Positions 13,187-29,043 of a stretch of DNA of 64,000 nucleotides are shown one piece after another (position 1 is the first letter of the stretch; each line of letters opens with the position of its first letter). The stretch covers positions 248,001 through 312,000 of the forward strand of contig OZ251234.1 of NCBI GenBank assembly GCA_965240325.2, given 5' to 3'. The notes beneath the pieces were generated by a model, which had not been told where the DNA came from, searched no databases, and saw nothing but the letters and a program-made list of their open reading frames with translations. The position numbers and the translations under genes are program-made. This DNA comes from Rebecca billardiae RCC1528. Its lineage: Eukaryota > Haptophyta.

Positions 13187-14403
13187 CTTGCAGCCGGCGG
13201 GCGCGCAGCAGCCGATCAAGCTCGCCATCGGCCCCTCCTTCGACCGCCCGCCGCCGCTCGCGCCGCCGGGCGAGACGCAGACGGTACAGCTCACATACAC
13301 ACAGCTGGACGCGGTGCTGAGCCAGGCGCGCGTGCCGGCCGAGGAGGCGGAGCGCATCCTCACGCGCGCCGCGCCCAAGCACGCGCCGGGGGCGGCGGCG
13401 GCGCCGCCCGCGGCGGACGCGGGCGCGGCGGGCGCGGGTGCACCCGCGGCGGGCGCGCCCGCCGCGGGCGCGGGAGGCGCGGCCGCCGCCGCGGACGCGG
13501 CCGAGAGCTCGGGAGGCGCGGACGGCGCGGGTGCCAAGCGCGCGCGCTCGGACGCGGCCGCCGCCGCCGACGCGGACGGCGGCGCGGACGGCGCGCCGCC
13601 GCCCAAGCGCGCCGCGCCAGGCGGCGCGGCGGACGGCGCCGCCGCCGCCGCCGCAGCAGCAGCGCCAGACGCCCCGCGCGCCGAGCCGCCGCCGCCGCCC
13701 GCGCCGCCGCCGCCGCCGCCGCCGGTGGCCGCCGCGCCCGCGTCCGCGCCCGCGCCCGCGTCCGCGTCCGCGTCCGCGCCCGCGCCCGCGCCCGCATCGG
13801 CGCCCGTCGTCGAGCGCAAGCGCGCGCTGGACGAGCTGAGGCAGGGCGCCAAGCGCGCGCGCGCCGCGCTCGGCGAGGGCAGCGGCGTCGAGGCGGGCGG
13901 CGCGGCGGGGCCGGGCGGCGCCGAGTCCGCGCCGCCGGCCTCGCGCCCGCCGCCGGTCGGCGTGAACGTGCAGGCTCTGATGGCGCTCACGCAGTCGGAG
14001 CACGGCCCGGCCCTCTTTGCGGCGCTGCAGCCGTTCGTGCCAGCGCGCCCCGCGCAGCCGGGGGCGGGGGCGGGGCCGGGCTCGGTGGCAGCGTCGTGCG
14101 GCGGCACGCCCGCGCGCACGCCGCCCGTCTCCGCGCAGCCCTCCGCCGCGCAGCTCGTCCCCGCCCCGCCCGCGCCCCCGCCCGGCCCGACGCTGCTGGG
14201 CGCGCTCGGCAACGGCGGCATGAGCCTGCCTGGCTCGGTGCGCGTGCCTTCGTACGGCCTCCAGTTTCGGCAGGTCGAGCAGTACCTGCTCGCGCGGTAC
14301 GGCGCGTCGATCTCGAGCGGGCGGATCAACACCGCGATCGGCGCGGCCGTCAAGGCGGGCAAGCTCGCGCGCGACCGGCGGTACTACTCGCTCAACGAGC
14401 CCG
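3724..14403 (+). CDS. Agenet-like / zinc-ribbon / AP2 / winged-helix-like protein (N-terminal part of a probable SNF2 fusion)
   Basis: Exons 3724-8608, 8929-10489, 10612-12635 and 12856-14403 join with matching phases. Tandem Agenet-like modules dominate the first 1,850 residues: strands such as SWYSGIV and SWYAATV, then YDDGWW or HDDGWW (near 4072, 5830, 9187), each module closing with L/IRPxWxW (near 4339, 5979, 8460, 9453). A motif GT(K/Q)RKGxDGRxWEV occurs twice (about 7030, 9805). Around residue 2,185 follows a zinc ribbon (CPGC...CLVC), then Gln/Pro-rich sequence, then an AP2 domain at about 2,600-2,660 with GFKGVHR, GVFDSPEAAAAAYA and a basic beta-sheet. Near 3,283-3,338 is a winged-helix-like segment resembling linker-histone H15. 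Agenet/Tudor folds usually read methylated histone tails and AP2 binds DNA, so a chromatin role is likely. No stop follows the winged helix; the reading passes into the SNF2 part only after a one-base frame shift near 14,400. Either one fused gene with an indel, or two genes with an unseen boundary. Confidence 0.7.
6221..6232. repeat. Palindrome AGATTGCAATCT inside coding sequence
   Basis: This perfect 12-bp palindrome lies in the Agenet part and is read Gln-Ile-Ala-Ile-Ser. Its ATT and GCA codons are unusual in this GC3-saturated gene. The same core occurs at 40690-40705 and 56402-56417, with a near copy at 52661-52676. Confidence 0.8.
8741..8836 (+). repeat. 48-bp tandem duplication in an intron
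   Basis: Two adjacent copies of a 48-bp unit beginning GCACCCCTCCAGCCC lie inside intron 8609-8928, near-identical across the unit. The duplication explains why this intron (320 bp) is longer than most others in the window. It is intronic and has no coding role. Confidence 0.85.
12636..12855 (+). repeat. Intron rich in alternating CG/TG dinucleotides
   Basis: This intron of the AP2 gene begins GTGTGCGCGC and for about 150 bp is nearly pure purine-pyrimidine alternation ((CG)n with TG and CA), a composition that favours left-handed Z-DNA. It ends CGCCGCAG. Similar but shorter runs follow the donors at 16372, 17225, 18133 and 18449. Confidence 0.7.
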
Positions 14404-20240
<5,837 letters not shown>

Positions 20241-20257
20241 CGACGACGACGGAGTAG
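20241..20257. other. Spacer between SNF2 stop codon and TIR element
   Basis: Seventeen bases separate the SNF2 stop codon from the left end of the candidate transposable element, so the gene's 3' untranslated region probably runs into the element. Confidence 0.4.
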
Positions 20258-21650
20258 CGTCTTAACCCCTATTGTGGAACGGACCCCTATTGTGGAACGG
20301 CGCCAGTTTTTTCCTATGTAGAGCTCGGATGTCGCGGAGGCGATGAGATCGGCGGCTACCGCCGTGTGCGCCTGGCCAAGGCGCGTCCAATGAGCCCAAG
20401 AACGTCGTCATAGCCCCGCCCCAGCGCCGTCCGCAGCCGATCGTTTGCTGGAGTCAGAGCTGAGAATCTGGTGTGAAAAAATGGTTTTCGGCTTCTGTAG
20501 GCCGAAGCTTCGGCCGGGAGGGCGCGCACGGTATTTTTGGGAGCTCCCCAAAAGCAGCCCGGGCAGGGAATCAAGCCGGCTTGCCGCTGCCGCACTCGTG
20601 GATGGAGCGCGAGTGACACGAATTGGGTCAGGTCAGCATGGCTGATTCCTGGTTTGGAGGGTCGAGGACGCCCCGCCGCGGCGGGGGGCGGTGCGGCGGC
20701 GCGAGCTGACTGGTGGCGATGACGAACGCGTAGCCGAAGGTGCCGGACCGTCAGGCGACGCCCAACCCCGCAAAGCAGCTTCATCGCCTGCCGACCGCGC
20801 GAGAGCCGCGCCGCACGAAGCGGCTGGGCGCGAGTGGACTACGACCCGCCGGATGCAGCCATCAGGGACTGTGTGTAGAGTGGGGAGCTGCGTGAGGGCA
20901 CAGCTGTCGCCGACTTCGGCTCATACGCCGTGACAACGGGCCACGCTCTGTCGGATGGTGAAGGACCCGACCAGCCCGTCGAGGCCGCTGGGGCTGAAGC
21001 CGCGGCTGAGCGGCTGTGACGGTCGAGCAGATGCACACCAACTGGGTCGCGGAGATAGCGCTACTCGGCTTCGCGCCGACCACGCGGCAGGTCTGCATCG
21101 ATGCGGCGCTTCTCTTCCTGCGTAGCGGCGCGCCCTTCTCGACGCTCTCCAGCGTGCCCTGGAAGCGGTGGTGTCGGCGGCGGCTCAGGCGCCACGCGAA
21201 GGCGCGCGAGCGTCGATGACGGACACGCTCGTCGACCGCATCACTCATTGTGGAGAGGGTTCGCGCGGGCAAGACGTGCCCCCCGGCGGCTGCGGGGTCG
21301 AGGGCGGGTGCCCACACCACCAGCGCGCCGGCGAGCGCCAGTGGGCCGACTGCGAACGCTCAGGAGCCAGCAGTGGCACCGTCCTGAGCGAGGAACCAAA
21401 ATCGTTATATTCCACAATAGCAGGGGTCAGTCGACCCGTCGACGCACCCCGCGGGCGCGCACGCGCGCGCGCGCGCGCGCGCGGGCGAGTTCCGAGCTCC
21501 GCACCCTCAGAGGTGTATGGTCCCTTCGGTAGGACCCATGGCCAGTACCTGACACCTTAAGATCGCTCGCCGAGCCGCACTACCTCGCCCTAGGGGCGGA
21601 AAACCCGAAATAATAACTCGTTCCTATCCACAATATTAGAGGTTAAGACG
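20258..21650. mobile_element. Candidate non-autonomous DNA transposon with TTAA at both ends
   Basis: The left end reads CGTCTTAACCCCTATTGTGG (20258-20277). The right end (21629-21650) is its approximate inverse, ending AGAGGTTAAGACG. Both ends carry TTAA next to the CC/GG-start repeat, the arrangement of piggyBac-like elements. The repeat core CCCCTATTGTGGAACGG is doubled at the left (20266-20300), and a second inverted copy lies inside the right end (TTCCACAATAGCAGGGGT, about 21411-21428). A perfect 16-bp palindrome (GGCCGAAGCTTCGGCC) lies at 20500-20515. The interior (about 1.4 kb) has only short, broken open frames and no recognisable transposase. The symmetric CGTC/GACG outside TTAA could be part of the repeats or a palindromic target. 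Confidence 0.5.
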
Positions 21651-21912
21651 TTATATGGAATAATTAATATATATATATATCGTCGTAGTCATCAATCTAA
21701 TAATATAAATGCATTGACGCGCGACCGTCGATATGTGCCCACTTACGCGCCCGCGGCCGTCGTAGTCAATATTCAATATAATAATATCGTCAGCAGCATA
21801 TATATTATCATTATCATATATATATCAGTATATCAGCAGCATCATTATCATCATATTATCTATCGTCATCGCATAATCATTATTATCATCATTATCATCA
21901 TCATCATCATCG

Positions 21913-21950
<38 letters not shown>

Positions 21951-22026
21951 TAATATCATCATTATCATATAGCTAGTTATATAATTATCATCATCATCAT
22001 TATCATCATTATATTTATATATATGT
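21651..22026. repeat. AT-rich microsatellite island (TA, ATC/ATT repeats)
   Basis: A sharp drop in GC content: short (TA)n runs around 21667-21680 and 22015-22025, and long imperfect ATC/ATT trinucleotide tracts at about 21780-22010, the purest (ATC)n near 21895-21950. The plus-strand frame here encodes only Ile/His runs and is not a gene. It directly abuts a dispersed repeat at 22027. Confidence 0.85.
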
Positions 22027-22323
22027 ATGTCTAGCCGTCCTCGTGAACGCCGACGCCAACTGCTGGCCGAAGGTGGGCACGCCGCCTGGCATGTCGATGC
22101 CGAGGCGGCTGCGTGTGTTCCTACTCAGTGGGATTTACGTGTCCTCATGCCTTGGCGAGCGGCAGCAGATGCGGTGGGCATGCCGCTCGCCGTCGACGAT
22201 ACGCGGTGCGTGAGTGATGGTCTGGTAGAGGGCGATGTGGCTGATGAGCGGCGCTGGCGCCCGGCGTTCTACTTGTCGTCGTCCTCTTAGACAATCCGTT
22301 ATTGTACCAATAACCCAACATAT
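22027..22323 (+). repeat. Dispersed repeat, copy 1 (short form)
   Basis: Bases 22027-22191 are identical to 30921-31085. After 24 unrelated bases, homology resumes at 22216 (matching 31285) through a palindromic tail GTTATTGTACCAATAAC (22298-22314). Both copies begin immediately after a TA-rich run, suggesting insertion into or next to TA microsatellites. The minus-strand translation looks partly protein-like (for example LISHIALYQTI), but I recognise no family and a stop interrupts it. Confidence 0.85.
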
Positions 22324-22830
22324 ACCATCATTATCATCATTAGTATCAGTATATGCGTGCTGGGCGGCGGCGCGCGGCGGATGATCGTCGTCGCATATGA
22401 TGCTGACAGGCCTGACAGCTGACGACCGGCCGGATATACGACATCAACGCGTGATGCTGATGATGATGATATATATATGCTGAATAATCTGATTAGCAGA
22501 TATACGCGACACCGCCGGACGACATCGTCACGATCGACGACTCGCATATGACGATACAGAGCGCAGTCGCGCGGCGGAGCGAGAGCATATGCAGCGCGAT
22601 ACTACGCGGTATAGCTACGTCGTAGTGACGCGCGCGACACTGACTCGGACTGCTGAGTAAGTGACTCTGCAGTCTATGCTGCCTGCTGCACTAGCTGCGG
22701 CGCGCTGCCACGTGAGTGCCCGCGGCGTGGCCGCGCGTGGCGCATCTCCGCCTGACGAATGACGATATATATATGATGAAGCGCATCGCATCGCGTCATC
22801 ATCGATACCGTATCATCATGATCACTACGC
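22324..22830. other. Intergenic, no gene seen
   Basis: This lies between the dispersed repeat and the 3' end of the MYB gene. It contains short TA and GAT microsatellite tracts (about 22450-22480, 22765-22780, 22795-22825) and no credible open frame or RNA gene. Confidence 0.5.
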
Positions 22831-25546
22831 TCATCGGTCGAGCAGCGACTCGCCTGATGGCCCCTCCGCCCCGCCGCTCATCTGGGCGAGCGCGAGCCGC
22901 TGGTCGGACGACAGCCGCCCGCCGATCTGCTGCCACCACTGATCAAAATAAAGATCCTCATCATCCGGCACACCGTCGCGTGGCCAAGGGCCGGTGGGCG
23001 CAGGACGCGGAGGGCGCGGCGAGCCATGGCCGTGCTGCGGCGCTGCCGACTCGCCTGGCTGCCGCCCCCGCGGCAGCTGACAGCGAGTAGCAGTCGCAGC
23101 GCACGCTTGGAGCGCAGCTGTCGGTGGCGCCGACGCACGCCCGGTCCAATGCGCGTGTGCACGCGCCTGCTGCAGCGCTTGGAGTGTGCTTGCCGGCAGA
23201 TGGCGGTTTGATCCCCACTCGCCCTGATGCCCGCAACTGCCACCGCAGCCCTTCGTGCTGCAGCGCGCGCCGTCCGGCTCGCCGTCATCGTCGCCCGCCT
23301 CGGCGAGCGCACCCGTCGGCGCTGCGCGGGAAAGCAGCGCGTTCAACCCATTGCTCGGCAGCGCTTGGGACAGGCCCGCGCTTTCGTTGGCGTACTGGAG
23401 CAGATCGAGCTGCAGGCTGCCCGAGAGCATGTAGGGCTGATGCAGGTTCTGCTGGCTGGCCGCCGCTCCCGCCTCTGCGCTGGCGCGGCACGCAGCGCCG
23501 CTGCCGCCGAAGCTCGCGATCGCCTCCGCCATCGCCCCCCCCTGCTGCTGCAGCGCAGCGCTCACGAGGTCGTCAAAACTGCCGCGCGATCCGCTGACGC
23601 CGCAGCCGTGGAACGCATGCTGCCCGTGTGCGGCCTGCACGCCGACCGGATGCGCGTTGGCCCAGCAGCCCGACCCGACGACGCCGGTCGCCGAGTCGAC
23701 AGCAGCAGCACACGCGCCATCCGCGTGCAGCCACGCCGATGCAAGCAGCTGCTGCTGCACCGGCTGCTGCGCCGGCTGCTGCTGTGCCCGCACGCCACGC
23801 TGCGCCCACTCAGACGCGCCTGGTGGCAGCTCTCCCGCGCACGTGCGCCTGGAGCTGGCCGGCTGGTCGCCGGGCGCCGAGAGCAGCCGCAGCTGATGCG
23901 CGGGCAGCCCCATCAGCAGCTGGGTGTTGCTGTGTGGCGGCTCTGCGCCCGTCGGCAAGGCGAACAGCGCCGCCGCCTGTTGCTGCTGCAGCCCGCCCGC
24001 TGCGCCCACACGAGATGAGCCCACTGGGAGGCACGAGCTGCTGGCGGCATCCACCATCTGCCGCGTGCTCGCTCCCGTGCCGCACGCGCGTGCGCTGTCG
24101 ATTGGCGCGACGATTGGCACATGGAGCGGTGCGCACTGCGAGCTGACGAATGCACCTCCCATCGGTGTGAAGCCAGGTGGTATCGTCATCACGCCGGCCA
24201 GCGCGCTCCCCGTCGCGGGCGAGACGTGCGTCTGGGCCGACGCATTTGTACCGCGCGATGCGCAGACCTGCCCGCCGTGCGTGAGCGCGCGCGAGTAGTT
24301 GCTGATGTCGATGGGCACTGCGGCGCTGCTCACCAGGTGCGCGTTCTGAACGACCGCCCCGCGGGCGATGCTGTTCCGACCGCTGACTGCCTCGAGGCCC
24401 ACGGAGGGCAGCAGGCGGGCAGGAAAGTCCGTGTTGCCTGCAGGCCAGAAGGGAGCGGCGCAGACCGAAGATGACGGTATTGGCTGCGCGAGCGCGACCG
24501 GCCCGTCCGCCTGGGCGAGCGTCTCGACTGCGCCGTCCGGTGAGCGCGTGCGGGTGCGCGTGAGCGAATGATACCGATTCTTGATCGAGTGCCCAGAGCG
24601 CCCCGGCATCAACAGCTTGCGCATGCGCGACCACCTCTGTGGGTAGGGGAGTGGGGCAGCGCGTGCGTCGCGCGGCGCGCTCAGAGGACAGCAGGCAGCA
24701 ATGCCGCCGCGTCCGAGACGCAGCGCTCAGCCGCGGCGGGCGCAGGAACGCTGCAGTCATCAATCACATGCCGTGACGCGCACGCACGCACCTGGCCCCA
24801 GTCCTGCACCCCTTGCAAGATCAGCTCGTCCTCCTCGGGCGTCCACTCGCCCTTCTTGACCGCTGGGCCAAGGTGGCTCATCCAGCGCTCACGGCACTGC
24901 CAGTCCTTGCGACCCCCTGGACACGCAAGGTTGGGGCAGGGGAGCAGGAGCGATGAGCCGTAGTTGCAGTCATCATAGGAACGAATGTGCACGCATAGAA
25001 GAAGAGAGTGACGAGTGCCAGGCCGCGCGCTCCCCTGCCTGCCGTGCGCCACCGCGCCGCGCCGCGCCGCGCCGCGCGGACGTACCCATGTGCTCGGCGA
25101 TCGAAGTCCACTGCTTTGCGCCGAGTCGCTCGACTAGCTGTGCACCCAGGGTGCACCGACAGCACGGGGCATTGGTGGCGCGGGAACGGCGGCGGCGCGT
25201 GAGCTGCGTGACGCACGACATCATCACCGCGCGCTCGCATGCCATCGGGTGGGGCAGTGCAGCAAGCATCCACGCGCCCTCGGGCCACAGTGAGTCACGC
25301 ACCGCGTGAGCGCAGGTGATCCACGCGGCGGGCGCTGCTGCTCAGGCGCACCTCTCTCAAGTTGCTGTCCTCGTCCGCCGACCAGGTCCGTCGCGTCGAC
25401 CATCCTGTGCTGCCGTGGCGGCCGTGGTTGTCGTCCACGCCGTCATCCATAGCCAAGAGCCGACCATCTGCCTCGCCGTGCGCGTTCCGCTCCATCTCGT
25501 CAGGCATGCTGGCGCCTCTCTCCGCAGTTTCCGGCGACGGCGACAT
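22831..25546 (-). CDS. Two-repeat MYB-domain DNA-binding protein
   Basis: Exons 25546-25352, 25137-25086, 24916-24792 and 24636-22831 join to exactly 726 codons including the stop. The MYB domain sits at residues about 54-152 and is assembled only by splicing. Repeat A has TWSADED, KQWTSIAEHMG and QCRERW (Trp-Trp-Trp spacing as in R2). Repeat B has GEWTPEED, RWSRMRKLLMPGRSG and IKNRYHSL, where Tyr replaces the last Trp. This is the R2R3 layout of nuclear transcription factors binding AACNG-type sites. The remaining 570 residues are Gln/Ala/Ser-rich and probably disordered, ending GESLLDR. Introns start GTGCG, GTACG and GTGCG. The start at 25546 is the only ATG ahead of the domain in the open frame. 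Codon bias is weaker than in the flanking genes, with many more A/T third positions, in keeping with the less GC-rich interval. Targets are unknown. Confidence 0.85.
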
Positions 25547-26176
25547 CGTGAGCGAACCAGGCCAAGCTGGCAGAGTGATGCGGCGGCGGGTTGTGGCGTG
25601 TCCGCCCGGCGCCAAGTTGCGAAGTTCTTCAAGACTCCACTCGCCTTCGGGTTACTTCAGACGATGCTGAGTAATTAGTAGTAATAAATTCCCCGTTATA
25701 ATGGGCTCCGGGTGATCAGGCTGGCGGCCGAAGCCTCTAGCCAGCCCTACCCTGGCCAGCCCCCATGAATTCGTTCGACGGCCGACGGAGGGTGCAGTAC
25801 CGGAGTACCCACGACGTACTCGCACCCGTACGTAGTACTTTGTGAAATCCCCTTAACGGGCTCCGGGGTGATACCGTGATCGACGTACTCGCACCCGTAC
25901 GTAGTACTTTGTGAAATCCCCATAACGGGCTCCGGGGTGATACCGTGATGATAGCATCTCCAACCATAATTTACCCGTGTCCATTTTAGGCACCCTTTTT
26001 CTGAGCTCGCGACGACCTGCTGATGAATATATTGATGTCTGCTGCGCTGATGACGATGATGACCACAATTATATACACAGTGCGCTAACCGCCACCGAAA
26101 GTTGAATTGGCAGAATCGGCCGATTCCGCGATCAGGGACGTTTTCGCGGCGGCCGGCCGCCATCGCTGGCGCAGCC
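25547..26176. repeat. MYB upstream region with a 69-bp tandem repeat
   Basis: Two adjacent 69-bp units (25812-25880 and 25881-25949), beginning CGACGTACTCGCACCC, differ at only a few positions. A degenerate partial copy (TAATGGGCTCCGGGTGAT) lies near 25698-25715. Sixty-nine is 23 codons, and on the minus strand the units translate as a 23-residue repeat (GISQSTTYGCEYV...) inside an open frame reaching 26229. I do not regard this as an established gene. The start of the MYB gene and any promoter lie at the left edge. Confidence 0.75.
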
Positions 26177-26915
26177 ATCCGCGCGCGAACACGCGCGCGC
26201 AGCGACGCCAGCCGCATGGCGTGCGCCAAGACGGGGGGCGGCTGAGTTCTGCATCACCTACGCTCGTTCGGGCTCGCGGGTCATGCCTCCCATTGCGGCC
26301 GCCTCCGTCCGCCTTTGACCAGAGTGCGCGTGCAGGTGCGCCAGCAGTTTGCGACATCGCCTCCCGCGCGCCGCGCCACACCGCGGCTGACAGGGGGGTC
26401 TAGGAGGGAATCGCAGAAAGTTACGTGGCTGAAATTGTTCGGTGTACACGCATCATCAAAGGTAGCACAGCTGCGTTTCGCCGTTGACGAGCTGCACCCC
26501 CCCTCAATTCGCGGGCTCCCCGCTGTCGCCTCGCGAGCAGGAACATCTGAAATCCGCACGCGAACATGCGCGCGCAGAGACGCCAGCCGCATGGCGTGCG
26601 CCAAGACGGGGGGCGGCTGAGTTCTGCATCACTCACGCTCGTTCGGGCTCGCGGGTCATGCCTCCCATCGCGGCCGCCTCCGTCCGCCTCTGACCGGAGT
26701 GCGCGTGCCGGGCGCTCGGCAGCCTGCGCGCGCACCTCGCGCGCGCCGCGCCACACGGCGGCTCACAGCGGGGTCTAGGAGGGCATCGCAGAAAGTTACG
26801 TGGCTGAAATTGTTCGGTGTACACGCATGGCCAAGTGCATCACAGCTGCGTTCCACTGTTCACGAGCTGCAACCCCTTGCATTCGCGGGCGCGCCGCGGC
26901 CGCGCTCGCGCAGGC
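26177..26915. repeat. 375-bp tandem duplication
   Basis: Bases from 26177 recur from 26552 at a constant offset of about 375, with moderate divergence and small indels. Shared landmarks are CGCATGGCGTGCGCCAAGAC (26213 and 26588) and TACGTGGCTGAAATTGTTCG (26423 and 26799). On the minus strand both copies read ACTPNNFSHVTFCD, so the unit may derive from a coding sequence, but stops and frame changes interrupt it. No family was recognised. Confidence 0.8.
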
Positions 26916-28956
26916 GCATGGGATCCACGTGTTGGCTCGATCATCGGGATCAAGCGGGCTGCGCAGGCAGTGGGCTGGCGTACGAGATCACTACACGCGC
27001 AGTGTCAGAATACGCTGCATCAGGTGTGCCCCGTCGGCTGTGCTGCTGAGCATACGGCACACGACGCGCACTCGAGCAGTCTGGCTGGCGATGAGCCCGA
27101 GCATCCCAGCTGGCGTGCGAGTGGCTTACTGGGCGCAGCTGATGCACGAGCACCCTGCGTTGCGCATCAAAGGTGTCAAGAGCACGCGTTCTCGCCATCC
27201 AGTCGTATCTTTCGGCCTCCATGCGCTCACGGCCAAGGAGATGATCTGCGCGCGTACGCGCGCGCTGCCGATTCCCGAGGAGTGCATGAGGGGGTCGGGT
27301 TGCCGCCACAGGGGCACCTGAGCTTGACTTGAGGGCTGGGTGGAGCAGGCGACGAAAGACGCACGACGAGTGGCTGACGTGATGTGTCTGGGGTCTCCTC
27401 GTGGCGCGCTTGCACGTTTTCGGCGCATCACCATCACTGTGCTGACTTCGCGGCCGACGTCGCCTGCTGGCTGCGGCGCCCCGACCGCGCCCGTGACCAG
27501 TGTGCTGACCCGCTCCGACCGCACCGTGTCCGCGTAGGCGCAGCTGAGACTCGCAGCAGAGTCGTAGCGGCCTATGGCTATAGCCCGGTCGTAGCTTGAT
27601 ATGCGCGCGTAAAGGATGAGGAGTAGACGTCGTATCAAGCGACCTGCTCGCCTGCTGCTAATATAAAATATATACGCGTGATGATCGGCGCGGCTCTGAC
27701 GGACCGAATGGATTCCAGCGTGCCCGCGCGGCGAAGGCACCGGCCACGGACCACGGCCACTCAGCTCGTCGCGTCGTGTCGGCGGACGGCTGGCTGGCGG
27801 ATGAGTCGGCAGGCTTGGGGAGCCCGCGAGCGCGGCACGCCACGCTGTTTGCATGCTGTAGTTGCGCATCGCCTCTTCGTAGACGCGCGCCTCACTCTCA
27901 GCTGAGCTCGGGCCGTCGGGTGCGACGACGGCTGGCGGGAGCCGCTGACCGTGTCCGTGACATCATGACGACCGACCGCGAACTCCGACCTAGCTGACGG
28001 CAGCACTTGCGAGCAGCGCAGCACGGCGGGGCGCGTTGCGGCCTGCGGCGCGGCGTGGCGGTGGGCCCGCGTGACACGCTGCCAGCGTCACGGACAAGCG
28101 CTACCCCGCCCCGTCTCTGCAGCGCCGCGCTCACACTTGTGACCACGACCTGCACAACACGGGCCGTGGTCAGAAAGCCGTCGCGCGCGCGTTCATTTAC
28201 GCGGCAACTTGGTGCTGAGCGCCAGCCGAGAGGTAGTGGCGACGACGACAGCCACTCCAGGTCGATGTGCACCTGCGTCTGTGCCCGGGTGCCGCTGGGA
28301 TGCGATTGAGGATGAGAGCTTGCGGCAGCATGCCCTGACATGAGCAGCGGTCAGTTTGGAGAGCGTGAGTCGTGCCAGCACGCCAGAGCAGACGTGCACG
28401 TTTCGAGCAGCCGAGCTGTACCATGAAAGTCAGCAATCTAGCGCGCATGCCGCGCACCCGAAAGAGCTGACCATCTCCGCATGCTCAGAGCAGCCGGCGG
28501 CGCGCTCGCAGAGTCGCTTCGGAGTCGCTTTGCGGCCGTCTCGGCGCGTGTCATGTGGAGCTGCTCTCGAGGCGAAGAAGGAGGAAGGCGTTGATCAGCG
28601 CCGCTGAAGACTAGGACTAGGCTCTCTCGCGAGGTCCGCCGCGCGGTCTACGCCGCCGATCACGGCCTCTTGAGGACGGTCGGCCAGCGCGCGCGTCGGC
28701 AGCCATCGTGACGCCTCTCATTCAACTTTCGGCCCGTGTTAGCGCACTGTGTATTGACGACGCGACGATTATTCACTCGACGATTGTCTCGTCGCGTCAT
28801 CCAATGTGCATGGGTTAAGTTTTGCCCTTATTATCTGCCCATATTATCATCACTACCGCGTCAGCATCATCTAGGCTGTCCGACTCTACACTAGCTCATC
28901 AAGCGCCAGATATATGATGACGATGATGATGGCGCGGTATCTCTGCAGAGCGCCTG

Positions 28957-28960
<4 letters not shown>
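26916..28960. other. Intergenic interval without a recognisable gene
   Basis: Several open frames of 60-250 codons occur on both strands (the longest is minus 27126-27869), but none has a recognisable domain, strong codon bias or a convincing start. A phrase around 27090-27320 (plus; includes ALRIKGVKS and SFGLHALTAKEM) looks vaguely protein-like and may be a decayed element. A hairpin with 10-bp perfect arms (GACGCGACGA and its complement) spans 28759-28798. Confidence 0.4.

Positions 28961-29040
<80 letters not shown>
28961..29040. repeat. (TA)n microsatellite
   Basis: About 80 bp of uninterrupted TA repeat directly left of the TIR element starting at 29041. A shorter TA run flanks the element's right end (30896-30920). 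Confidence 0.95.

Positions 29041-29043
<3 letters not shown>

Noticed and set aside
20362-21560. Possible transposase remnants in the TTAA element (for example the 67-codon frame at 21016)
   Set aside because: Short, interrupted frames with no catalytic motif that I could recognise.
25747-26229. 160-codon minus-strand open frame containing the 69-bp repeat
   Set aside because: It runs from one tandem repeat region into another, with no recognisable protein family; kept only as a low-interest finding.
27126-27869. 247-codon minus-strand open frame
   Set aside because: No domain, no codon bias matching the neighbours, and overlapping open frames on the other strand of similar quality.
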